Source: UBA822 sp036336795
Lineage (GTDB): Bacteria; Gemmatimonadota; Gemmatimonadetes; Longimicrobiales; Gaopeijiaceae
Direction of reading: 5' to 3'
Assembly (NCBI GenBank): GCA_036336795.1
Contig: JAYZFL010000022.1
Coordinates: 62,001-126,000, forward strand
Length of the DNA: 64,000 nucleotides
Of this stretch, positions 8,838 through 16,577 are shown piece after piece. The notes below the pieces were generated by a model. The model was not told the DNA's origin and made no database searches. It saw only the letters and a program-made list of their open reading frames with translations. Each line of letters starts with the position of its first letter. Positions within the stretch are counted from its first letter, which is position 1. The position numbers were made by a program, and so were the translations under genes.

Positions 8838-9935
8838 TTAGGACTTCGACTCAGCTTCATCGGGTTCAAGATCTGTCGAATCCTCTTCATTACTTGGGTC
8901 TTCAGTGGAAGATGAGGTCTCCGCATCTTTAATTTCATCGACGGCTGGCGCCGCATCGGCAGCAGCATCCAGTTCTGTTTCGACCTCGGTCCCATCCACC
9001 GGAATGGCGTCTACTGATCCAGAGGATTTTTCCTCTACCGGGGCCACGGCTCCTTCGCGCTCTTCCGGGGCAGCAGTCTTAGCCGATTGTTCAATCTTCT
9101 TGGTGTCGATGTCGGTTCGCGGAACTCGCTTGCGCTTCTTACCAACCGTACCAATCTGATTCGTGGCTTCCGTCGTCTCACCTGTCTCAGTCGAGTAAGT
9201 CGTGGCCTGGGCCTCGTGGATCTTCCGCTTCTGTTCTTCCGGAACCTGGGCACTAGCTTCGTGAACCGAGTCCGCAATCGCCTTGGTGATCAACCCGACT
9301 GAGCGGATAGCATCGTCGTTGCCCGGCACCGGGAACTCAATAAGGTCAGGGTTAGTGTTCGTATCAGTAATAGCAATAACTGGAATCCCGAGCCGTGCTG
9401 CCTCACGAACCGCGATGGCTTCTCGCTTAACATCAACGACAAATAGTGCGCCTGGAAGCCGTGACATGTCCTTCACCCCGGACAAATACTTATCGAGCTT
9501 AAGGCGCTCTCGGTCCAAAAGGAGTCGCTCTTTCTTCGTGTAGAACTCGAAGGCGCTCTCCTCCTGGCCACGCTCCAACTCCCTAAGCCGGCGGATCTGC
9601 TTTCGAATTGTCTGGAAGTTAGTTAGCATGCCGCCAAGCCAGCGGTCCGTTACGTAGAAGGCACCACATCGCTGTGCTTCTTGCTCAATGACAGCTCGAA
9701 GTTGTCCCTTCGTACAAACAAACAGGACGCGCTCGCCCGAGAGTATCACTTGGCGGATCGCTTCTTGTGCTTCGATGAGTCGATCTAACGTTTTACGCAG
9801 ATCGATGATGTGAATGCCATTTCGCTCGGTGAAGATGAACTTGCTCATTTTCGGGTTCCACCGGCGTGTCTGATGTCCGAAGTGAACACCCGCTTCAAGA
9901 AGCTCATTCAAACCTATTTGCTGCTCTTGCTCCAT
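8838..9935 (-). CDS. rpsB: 30S ribosomal protein uS2 with long charged C-terminal extension
   Basis: 365 residues, whereas uS2 is usually 225-260. Residues 1 to about 230 are a normal uS2: EAGVHFGHQTRRWNPKM, FIFTERNGIHIIDL, DRWLGGMLTNF, and PVIAITDTNTNPDLIEFPVPGND. The remaining 135 residues or so are low complexity. A basic patch (GKKRKRVPR, about 261-269) is followed by a long Ala/Glu/Asp/Ser-rich tail that ends EPDEAESKS. uS2 joins the 30S back late in assembly and is needed for bS1 docking. The frame is unbroken, so the tail is encoded, not a fusion artefact. It lies 36 bases after rpsI and before an intrinsic terminator. Confidence 0.97.
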   Translation of the reverse strand: MEQEQQIGLNELLEAGVHFGHQTRRWNPKMSKFIFTERNGIHIIDLRKTLDRLIEAQEAIRQVILSGERVLFVCTKGQLRAVIEQEAQRCGAFYVTDRWLGGMLTNFQTIRKQIRRLRELERGQEESAFEFYTKKERLLLDRERLKLDKYLSGVKDMSRLPGALFVVDVKREAIAVREAARLGIPVIAITDTNTNPDLIEFPVPGNDDAIRSVGLITKAIADSVHEASAQVPEEQKRKIHEAQATTYSTETGETTEATNQIGTVGKKRKRVPRTDIDTKKIEQSAKTAAPEEREGAVAPVEEKSSGSVDAIPVDGTEVETELDAAADAAPAVDEIKDAETSSSTEDPSNEEDSTDLEPDEAESKS

Positions 9936-9971
9936 ATATCCCTTACTTTTTATCCTCTAGTTTCGTCACTT

Positions 9972-10364
9972 TTAACGCTTGGAGAACTGGAAGCGCTTAC
10001 GCGCTTTCGGCCGACCTGGCTTTTTTCGCTCGACCTTTCGGGAATCCCTGGTGAGGAAACCACCAGACCTCATCACTGACCGTAAGTCCTCGTCATGCTC
10101 CACAAGCGCCCTAGCTAACCCCATGCGAACCGCATCAGCTTGACCAGTCGGACCGCCCCCATGCACACGGACCCGGACGTCAAACTGATCGTGTAACTCC
10201 ACCTCCCGAAGCGGCTGCTCTACTCTTTGTTGGTGTGTGGGACGAGGAAAGTATTCGGAGAGAGACCTCGTGTTTACGGCCCATTCACCTTTACCCGGTG
10301 TCAAAGTAACCCGTGCGACAGCAGTCTTCCGTCGGCCTACGGCCTGCACATTCTTTCCCGCCAT
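9972..10364 (-). CDS. rpsI: 30S ribosomal protein uS9
   Basis: 130 residues from the ATG at 10364 (MAGKNVQAVGRRKTAVARV). AAAGGGGAG just upstream is a good ribosome-binding site; the longer frame from 10433 would run into rplM. Family features are GRRKTAVARV at the start, GGPTGQADAVRMGLARAL in the middle and the Lys/Arg-rich tail ending QFSKR, which reaches the P-site tRNA. It pairs with rplM as in nearly all bacteria, here followed directly by rpsB. Confidence 0.97.
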   Translation of the reverse strand: MAGKNVQAVGRRKTAVARVTLTPGKGEWAVNTRSLSEYFPRPTHQQRVEQPLREVELHDQFDVRVRVHGGGPTGQADAVRMGLARALVEHDEDLRSVMRSGGFLTRDSRKVERKKPGRPKARKRFQFSKR

Positions 10365-10383
10365 GACTCCCCTTTCGATGCTA

Positions 10384-10812
10384 TCAGATATCGAGGTGTT
10401 GGGGTTGCTGCCCCTGATGCGGATGATCTGCACCGGCGTAAACCTTTAGCTTGCGCCTCATGTGCCGCCCCAAAGTATTCTTGGGAAGCATGCCCCTAAT
10501 TGCTAACTGGATAACGCGATCGGGGTGTCGGTTGATCATACGGCGGAACGGGATGTGCTTCTCGTTGCCCATGTACCCGGAATGTTTGAAATAGGTCTTC
10601 TGATCGGCCTTCTTCCCCGTCAGAGCGATCTTCTCCGCGTTGATGACCACTACATAATCTCCTACGTCCATGTGTGGAGTGAACATAGGCTTGTGCTTAC
10701 CGCGAAGTATACCAGCAACCTTTGTAGCCAGTCGTCCTAACGTCTTTCCCTCGGCATTTACAACCCACCACTGGCGCTCAATGTCACTTCCTTTTGGGGT
10801 ATACGTCTTCAC
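10384..10812 (-). CDS. rplM: 50S ribosomal protein uL13
   Basis: 142 residues, the usual length. Seen motifs: RQWWVVNAEGKTLGRLAT at the N-terminus, DYVVVINAEKIALTGKK, and MLPKNTLGRHMRRKLKVYAG near the C-terminus. It is an early-assembly protein of the large subunit. It is the first gene of the rplM-rpsI-rpsB unit, with a promoter about 35 bases upstream of the start codon. Confidence 0.98.
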   Translation of the reverse strand: MKTYTPKGSDIERQWWVVNAEGKTLGRLATKVAGILRGKHKPMFTPHMDVGDYVVVINAEKIALTGKKADQKTYFKHSGYMGNEKHIPFRRMINRHPDRVIQLAIRGMLPKNTLGRHMRRKLKVYAGADHPHQGQQPQHLDI

Positions 10813-10848
10813 AGGAGTTCCGGTTATGGTGCAACGAAATAGCTATCA

Positions 10849-10877
10849 AGGATAGTCGAGCCTTCAGAGGGTGTCAA
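10849..10877 (-). promoter_or_regulatory. Sigma-70-type promoter of rplM-rpsI-rpsB
   Basis: On the minus strand TTGACA (10877-10872) and TATCCT (10854-10849) are separated by exactly 17 bases. The predicted transcript begins near 10842, giving a leader of about 30 bases before the rplM ATG. A leader that short leaves little room for a ribosomal-protein autoregulatory structure. Confidence 0.75.
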
Positions 10878-11080
10878 CGGGGCAAAGTCCAGCGTTTTCA
10901 GGGGGTTTGAGCCCGGGAGGTAGTTGGAGAAAACGTACGCGACTGTAAGTAGGTTTCGCACTCAAAAGTCGCAACCCAGGGCTCGAATTGGAGTTCCGAC
11001 AAGGTCTCCAAAGACAGGGCTTGTGGGGCGTGTCTGAGTCCGAGCATCTGCGGGGTAGTCCGTCCGCCGCCCCAAGTCGG

Positions 11081-11875
11081 TCACTTTACACGCTCTCCTA
11101 TACGATCCCATCGAACCCCACGAAGCCATGGGATTCCAGCCGCATTTTCTGGGTTGAAAGAGAAGTATACCACCCACGGCTGCCCGCGAACTGCATCTCT
11201 ACTTACGAAGCCCCAATACCTTGAGTCCTCACTGTTGTCACGATTGTCCCCGAGAACGAACAAGCTACCCTCAGGGACGGATAGTGGACCCCAATTGTCC
11301 CTGGAAGGACGGTAACTTCGTTGATCCACTGGACGTGGACGAGCCTTGCTAACCAACACGTGACTCCGTTGCCAGGACATGTTTGAGTGTGTGGCATCGG
11401 CACCTGCACGGTCAGTGTGTCTCGCGTAATCCTCACTGATCTTGATGCCATTAACGTACAGAACCTTGTTCCTCATCTCGAGCGTGTCGCCTTGCACACC
11501 AACCACTCTCTTAACGTAGTTCTTGATCGGGTCATGCGGCGGATTGAAGACAACTACATCACTGCGAACGGGTTCCTTCCATCCTGGAATCCTCGTTCCG
11601 AGAAGGGGTATTTCAGCCCCATAAATCGCTTTGTTGACAAGGAGGAGATCTCCCACAAGGAGGGTTTTCTCCATCGATGAGGTCGGGATCTTGAACGCCT
11701 CGACCAGGAAAATCCTTACGATTAAGAAGAGGACAATCGCGATGCCAACGGAACGAACCCACTCCCAAATGACTCGGAGCCGTTGCGAAGCTCGTTTCAG
11801 TATACGTGGGCTTTCCCCATCGACCACTCTTTCGAGCGAGCCACCTATGTCGCCGTCAGGCATTTCTGTCATCAT
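11081..11875 (-). CDS. lepB: Signal peptidase I
   Basis: About 264 residues. A membrane anchor (VGIAIVLFLIVRIFLVEAF) is followed by the catalytic Ser in KIPTSSMEKTL. The general-base Lys is in NYVKRVVGVQGD, and the family box LFVLGDNRDNSEDSRYWG lies near the end. The catalytic domain faces the periplasm and removes signal peptides of exported proteins. The start is uncertain: the frame is open to 12010 but that part overlaps the upstream gene. ATG codons at 11875, 11872 and 11863 are all possible, and none has a strong ribosome-binding site. The 203 bases after it, up to the rplM promoter, contain no gene I can recognise. Confidence 0.93.
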   Translation of the reverse strand: MMTEMPDGDIGGSLERVVDGESPRILKRASQRLRVIWEWVRSVGIAIVLFLIVRIFLVEAFKIPTSSMEKTLLVGDLLLVNKAIYGAEIPLLGTRIPGWKEPVRSDVVVFNPPHDPIKNYVKRVVGVQGDTLEMRNKVLYVNGIKISEDYARHTDRAGADATHSNMSWQRSHVLVSKARPRPVDQRSYRPSRDNWGPLSVPEGSLFVLGDNRDNSEDSRYWGFVSRDAVRGQPWVVYFSFNPENAAGIPWLRGVRWDRIGERVK

Positions 11876-11912
11876 CAACAAGGATTCGAGACGTTGAAGT
11901 CTGGTCCTAGAT

Positions 11913-12572
11913 TCAGTAGTCACGAACGAGCACCAATTGGTCTCGCAGGATGTGAGCAGATCGGATTCCACTTGGAAGCGGAATGGCCAGAGCATCATCG
12001 GATAGTCCATCCATATGCACTCTTCCGAAGGCCATTAACATCTCGGGGATCATAGCGTCCGGAAGTGGAATGAACGACGCTTGGATCTCGTGCACTACAA
12101 GTGCCACCCGACGCTCGTCGAGCGGAGTCAACATCCCCTCCAGAGAGACTGTCATGGTGTCGGGGAGAAAACTGAGGGCGCCTCCCAGGTCGCGCAGTTT
12201 GGGAAAAGTCTCGGTAGCTACTTGAGCGGTCAGCGTCGAGGTCCCATCCGTTAGTTCGACCATCGGATTTGAAAGTCCGTCCGGTAGAATCCCGGGAGCT
12301 GAGTAGTGGAGCACTGATACGATATCGATAGAGCTCAGGATCATCTGATCTCCAACCCCACCAGAACGCAAGAGCTCGAAACGATCCATCACGGCCTCGG
12401 CACGCTCCGGAGAAGCCAAAACTTCCGGCGTATCATCAGCCTTGGACAACCAATTCTCGATCTTCGGAAAGACTGCGGGACCCCAGCGCCACCCAGCGAA
12501 CGCCGCTGCAACGAGGAGTGCCAGGAGAATGATCTTACCCAAACAACTCCGGAGACAACCCATTCCTATCAC
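11913..12572 (-). CDS. Membrane-anchored protein of unknown function
   Basis: 219 residues, not recognised. A short cytoplasmic lead (CLRSCLGK) is followed by one hydrophobic segment (about residues 13-30), so the bulk of the protein probably lies outside the inner membrane. The rest is soluble, rich in beta-prone stretches such as VELTDGTSTLTAQVATETF, and ends in a segment with repeated Leu/Val. No cysteine pairs, nucleotide-binding loops or catalytic motifs are visible. It overlaps the thpR stop by four bases (ATGA) and lies 37 bases before the lepB start. It is therefore likely co-transcribed with both, which hints at an envelope role without defining one. Confidence 0.7.
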   Translation of the reverse strand: MIGMGCLRSCLGKIILLALLVAAAFAGWRWGPAVFPKIENWLSKADDTPEVLASPERAEAVMDRFELLRSGGVGDQMILSSIDIVSVLHYSAPGILPDGLSNPMVELTDGTSTLTAQVATETFPKLRDLGGALSFLPDTMTVSLEGMLTPLDERRVALVVHEIQASFIPLPDAMIPEMLMAFGRVHMDGLSDDALAIPLPSGIRSAHILRDQLVLVRDY

Positions 12573-13126
12573 CCGAACGCCGCACTGTACCGGAGTCTAT
12601 ACCGGGGACTGCCACTCACCATTTCGCTACTCATTAGATCCACCTTCCGGATCTTCACCTGTCGCTTATATGTGAAGTTTGCGGCCATCTCATCTAGTCC
12701 CCGAAATGCTCCCGCACCACCTTTTGCATCTACTCTTCCAAGGGTGAGGTGTGGATGGAAAGCCTTTTTCTCAGGCACGAAGCCACAGTCTTTGAGCGCC
12801 CGTTCGAGATCTTGCTTAAGACAGCGCAGCGATGGAGTCGGCTCGACACCTGCCCAGATGACGTTTGGACGACGGATGGTGGGAAACGCTCCGAATCTTT
12901 CGACTGATAGGTCAATATCGCCAGTGGACGATGCCACGCGGGCTAGGGAATCTTTTACTCCATCGATTCGATTCTCAGGCACCTTACCAAGAAACCTTAG
13001 AGTGACATGGTAGTTCTGTGGATCCACCCATCGAACTGGAATCCGACTCTCTCGAAGAACCTTCGCAATGCGATGGATTCGAGTGCGCTCCTTTTTTGGG
13101 AGATTCAGCGCTACGAACAGACGCAT
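12569..13126 (-). CDS. thpR: RNA 2',3'-cyclic phosphodiesterase
   Basis: 185 residues of the 2H phosphoesterase superfamily. The two catalytic His motifs are plain: NYHVTLRFLGKV near residue 40 and FHPHLTLGRVD near residue 125, each an HxTx element. The opening MRLFVALNLP is also typical. Family enzymes open 2',3'-cyclic phosphate ends on RNA; the older name, 2'-5' RNA ligase LigT, reflects the reverse reaction in vitro. The cellular target is not known. It is the first gene of a short minus-strand unit with the unknown membrane protein and lepB. Confidence 0.9.
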   Translation of the reverse strand: MRLFVALNLPKKERTRIHRIAKVLRESRIPVRWVDPQNYHVTLRFLGKVPENRIDGVKDSLARVASSTGDIDLSVERFGAFPTIRRPNVIWAGVEPTPSLRCLKQDLERALKDCGFVPEKKAFHPHLTLGRVDAKGGAGAFRGLDEMAANFTYKRQVKIRKVDLMSSEMVSGSPRYRLRYSAAFG

Positions 13127-13516
13127 GGCGGAAAATCACACTCCTCTAGATACAGTGTATCCGGGGTGGATATCCAACGAAAATCCGTGAGCCATAGCGT
13201 GAAGCATGGCAAAAAATACGGGGATGGCCCTGAGCGAACAACCTACCAAGGAGGTTCCCTCCAAAGTTCGACTTCCGCAATAAAGTTAGTCAGGTCGATC
13301 GACCCCAGGTCATAAAGGCGGGAACCCCACATAGATGCAATACTTACGGTGTGACCGTGGAACTGGACAGCGGCGGGAGTTGACATCAGTGCTTCGCAAG
13401 CCTTGAGGAAAAGGCGGTAGGCGGATATCGTGCGCCCGTAAGAAGCGGGTACGCAAAAGCGACCTACGGGTTCCACAACGTATATCTAAGACCGTAATCT
13501 TCGGCCGGAGCACTCA
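13127..13516 (+). other. 390-base gap between thpR and pntAA
   Basis: This divergent spacer should hold promoters for both flanking units, but I see no convincing -35/-10 pair. A TATATCT at about 13482 is a possible -10 for the transhydrogenase genes. A 77-codon minus-strand frame (13243-13476, GTG start, no ribosome-binding site) has gene-like codons and ends VELWREPPW. It resembles nothing I know and I do not call it a gene. I looked for tRNA, tmRNA and 6S-like features and saw none. Confidence 0.5.
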
Positions 13517-14644
13517 ATGAAAGTCGCCGTTCTCGGTGAAACACAGCCCGGGGAAAATCGGGTTGTGTTAATTCCTTCAAGCATACCCAAACTCAAGAAA
13601 CTCGGATGTGATCTGACGGTTGTTTCGGGCGCCGGCCTTTCGGCTCACTACCCGGATGAAGAATACCGCGAAGCGGGGGCTAAGATCGCCGCCGATACCA
13701 TTTCAGCCATAAAAGGCACAGACGTCGTTCTCAAGGTTCAGGCCCCAACCGAGGAAGAGATCGCGCAACTTCCGGATGGGGTGGTGCTCATCTCAATGCT
13801 ATCACCCTTGACCCAACCTGAGCTCGTAGGAAGGCTCGGCAGCGCTGGAGTCACCGCCTTCGCACTGGAACTCATCCCCCGGATTACACGGGCCCAGAGC
13901 ATGGACGTTCTCTCCTCTCAAGCCACAGTGTCCGGTTACAAAGCCGTTCTCATCGGAGCAGACGGACTGGACAAGTTCCTTCCGATGTTCATGACAGCGG
14001 CCGGCACAATTCGTCCGGGCAAAGTCCTAATCCTCGGAGCGGGTGTCGCGGGCCTCCAAGCCATCGCCACCGCAAGACGCCTGGGAGCAAAGGTGGAGGC
14101 CTTTGACGTTAGGGCGGCTGTGAAGGAACAGATCGAGAGCCTTGGTGCTACCTTCCTCGAGACGGACCAGGACGTCACGGGGGAGGGTGAGGGCGGGTAC
14201 GCCAAAGAGCTTAGTGAGGAACAGCACAGGCGAGAACTGGAGTTGATAGCCACTCACATAGCTGATACAGACCTCGTCATCACCACGGCGCAAATCCCAG
14301 GACGACCGGCCCCGAAGTTGATTACCGAGGAAATGGTGGATTCGATGAAACCCGGATCGGTGATCGTCGATCTAGCGTCTTCATCCGGAGGAAACTGCTC
14401 CGTCACTCGTGAAGGCGAGACAGTCGTGCACAATGGCGTTAAGGTTATCGGTCCGACCAACTTGCCTGCCGGGGTAGCCGTCCATGCGAGTCAGATGTTT
14501 TCAAAAAACGTGGAGACACTCCTTAAGGAATTGGTAAAGGACGAGAAACTAACACTCGACTTCGAAGACGAGATCGTGACCGCGACCTGTGTTACGCACG
14601 CGGGAGAGGTACGGCACGGACCAACCAAAGAGAGGCTCGGTTAG
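13517..14644 (+). CDS. pntAA: NAD(P) transhydrogenase alpha subunit, soluble part
   Basis: 375 residues: domain I of proton-translocating transhydrogenase, the NAD(H)-binding part. It starts KVAVLGETQPGENRV. Mid-protein motifs are the Rossmann loop LGAGVAGLQAIATARRLGA, an acidic strand end (AFDVR), and RPAPKLITEEMV, then GSVIVDLAS. The membrane part of the alpha subunit is a separate gene (14810), as in Rhodospirillum-type three-subunit enzymes and unlike the fused PntA of E. coli. The complex uses the proton gradient to make NADPH from NADH. A spacer of 165 bases with no gene separates it from pntAB. Confidence 0.95.
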   Translation: MKVAVLGETQPGENRVVLIPSSIPKLKKLGCDLTVVSGAGLSAHYPDEEYREAGAKIAADTISAIKGTDVVLKVQAPTEEEIAQLPDGVVLISMLSPLTQPELVGRLGSAGVTAFALELIPRITRAQSMDVLSSQATVSGYKAVLIGADGLDKFLPMFMTAAGTIRPGKVLILGAGVAGLQAIATARRLGAKVEAFDVRAAVKEQIESLGATFLETDQDVTGEGEGGYAKELSEEQHRRELELIATHIADTDLVITTAQIPGRPAPKLITEEMVDSMKPGSVIVDLASSSGGNCSVTREGETVVHNGVKVIGPTNLPAGVAVHASQMFSKNVETLLKELVKDEKLTLDFEDEIVTATCVTHAGEVRHGPTKERLG

Positions 14645-14809
14645 AGACTTATCTCGGGACCGACTTCTGGAAGTGAGCCGGTCAATACGACGGCAGTTGG
14701 CCAGCGAGTCTGAGGGGCCTGGCGCATCCTGTGATCCTGAGTAGGTTCTCGGGCATCAACTGACAAAGCTCTTGGGAAACCGACATTTAGTTCAAACGGA
14801 GATAGTTTC

Positions 14810-15088
14810 ATGGAGGTAATGGTCGTTGGACTTTACGTCTTCGTCCTAGCTACCCTCGCGGGTCGTGAGGTGATCACAAAAGTACCTCCGACGCTTCATA
14901 CACCCCTCATGTCAGGGGCCAACGCGATCTCGGGCATCGCGGTAGTCGGCGCCCTCGTCGTCTCAGCCGCATCCGACGGGGGACTCGCAGGCATACTGGG
15001 CGTGACCGCTATTGTCATGGCTATGATAAATGTAGTCGGAGGGTTCATGGTGACCGACCGCATGCTCGAAATGTTCAAGAAGAACTAG
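14810..15088 (+). CDS. pntAB: NAD(P) transhydrogenase alpha subunit, membrane part
   Basis: 92 residues with three hydrophobic segments (about 3-15, 36-55 and 58-80). The family stretch TLHTPLMSGANAISGI is present; it belongs to the first part of domain II that lines the proton path. The ATG at 14810 has CGGAG eight bases upstream. The adjoining genes supply domains I and III, so this small protein must assemble with them in the inner membrane. Confidence 0.93.
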   Translation: MEVMVVGLYVFVLATLAGREVITKVPPTLHTPLMSGANAISGIAVVGALVVSAASDGGLAGILGVTAIVMAMINVVGGFMVTDRMLEMFKKN

Positions 15089-15111
15089 TGACCTCCGAGA
15101 ACAACTAATCC

Positions 15112-16515
15112 ATGGATTTCTCGCTTTGGGTAGAGCTTTCGTACCTCCTATCTTCTGTCCTCTTTGTCGTTGGCCTGAAGCGCCTACAGTCTCCCGCTAC
15201 TGCGCGTGGAGGGAACAGGTTGGCAGCCTCAGCCATGCTCATTGCGATCGTGGCAACCCTTTTGGACAATCAGGTCTTGAACTGGACCGGCATCGCAAGC
15301 GGCATGTTACTCGGGTCACTCATTGGAGGGATCACGGCCCGGACCGTGAAGATGACGGATATGCCTCAGCTGGTTGGAATCTTCAACGCCTTCGGCGGCG
15401 GTGCTTCGGCACTCGTAGCTGCTGCCGAACTCGCTCGTGTACAAGAAGCAGGAGCTACGCTCGCTCTCGGCAACGGTTTTACGATTGCCATATCGTGCCT
15501 GATCGGCACAGTGACCTTCTCAGGAAGTTTCGTTGCATTCGGTAAGCTTCAGGGGATCGTTACAGGCAATCCGATCACCTTCCCACTCCAGAAAACCTTC
15601 AACGCTGTTCTCTTCTTGCTACTCCTGGTTCTGGGTGCATCCGTGACGGGCTTCTTTCAGTTCGACGGCCTAACGGCACCCGTGATATTTTGGATCTTTT
15701 CAGCGATCGCAGTCCTCCTAGGTATCCTCCTTGTGATTCCCATCGGTGGTGCCGACATGCCGGTCGTGATCTCCCTTCTGAACTCGTATTCGGGGTTGGC
15801 GGCGTCTGCGGCGGGATTTGTGATTGCAAACAACGTGCTGATCATCAGTGGAGCGCTCGTGGGCGCCGCTGGGCTCATCTTGACCATGATCATGTGTAAA
15901 GCGATGAACCGCTCCCTGGTGAACGTAGCGTTTGGAGCGTTCGGGGGTGACGGAGGGGCTGTGGCGCAGATTGGCACAGGAGACCAGACCGCCCGTTCAG
16001 TAGACAGTGAGGGTGCGGCCATGATCCTGGCCTACGCCCAATCTGTCGTGGTAGTGCCAGGGTACGGACTAGCAGTGGCGCAGGCACAGCACGAGCTCAG
16101 GAAGGTTATGGACAACCTCCAAGAGCGCGGTATCGACGTAAAATACGCGATCCACCCGGTGGCAGGACGGATGCCCGGACACATGAACGTCCTCCTTGCT
16201 GAGGCGGATGTCCCATACGACCAACTTTACGATTTAGACGAAATCAATGAAGACTTCGCGCGAACCGACGTGGTACTTGTCGTAGGTGCCAATGACGTCG
16301 TGAATCCGGAAGCCCACAACCCGCAAAGCGTCATTGCGGGCATGCCAATCCTCGATGTCGACCAGGCCAAGAGCGTCATCATCATGAAGCGAAGCCTCTC
16401 ACCCGGGTTCGCCGGCATCGACAATCCGCTCTTCTACATGGAACATTCCCTGATGTTCTTCGGTGACGCCAAGGCCTCCATGACCGACCTGGTACGAGAA
16501 GTGCGGGAGGCGTAA
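15112..16515 (+). CDS. pntB: NAD(P) transhydrogenase beta subunit
   Basis: 467 residues. The N-terminal 280 residues or so form many membrane segments of domain II; the C-terminal 180 form NADP(H)-binding domain III. Domain III motifs seen are VVPGYGLAVAQAQH, IHPVAGRMPGHMNVLLAEA, LVVGANDVVNPEA and LSPGFAGIDNPLFY. With PntAA and PntAB it completes the proton-pumping enzyme that supplies NADPH. The gene is 23 bases after pntAB and converges on the decarboxylase gene. The spacer between them (16516-16577) has GC-rich partial inverted repeats but no T-run. Confidence 0.96.
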   Translation: MDFSLWVELSYLLSSVLFVVGLKRLQSPATARGGNRLAASAMLIAIVATLLDNQVLNWTGIASGMLLGSLIGGITARTVKMTDMPQLVGIFNAFGGGASALVAAAELARVQEAGATLALGNGFTIAISCLIGTVTFSGSFVAFGKLQGIVTGNPITFPLQKTFNAVLFLLLLVLGASVTGFFQFDGLTAPVIFWIFSAIAVLLGILLVIPIGGADMPVVISLLNSYSGLAASAAGFVIANNVLIISGALVGAAGLILTMIMCKAMNRSLVNVAFGAFGGDGGAVAQIGTGDQTARSVDSEGAAMILAYAQSVVVVPGYGLAVAQAQHELRKVMDNLQERGIDVKYAIHPVAGRMPGHMNVLLAEADVPYDQLYDLDEINEDFARTDVVLVVGANDVVNPEAHNPQSVIAGMPILDVDQAKSVIIMKRSLSPGFAGIDNPLFYMEHSLMFFGDAKASMTDLVREVREA

Positions 16516-16577
16516 TGTCAAAGGCCCCGGTAGCGGCCCCCGAGTTGGGGAACTTGGGAACCACTGTGACATCGCCT

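Noticed and set aside
10878..11080. tRNA or other RNA gene between lepB and the rplM promoter
   Set aside because: A CTCGAAT segment resembles a T loop, but no T stem, acceptor stem or anticodon arm can be built around it on either strand.
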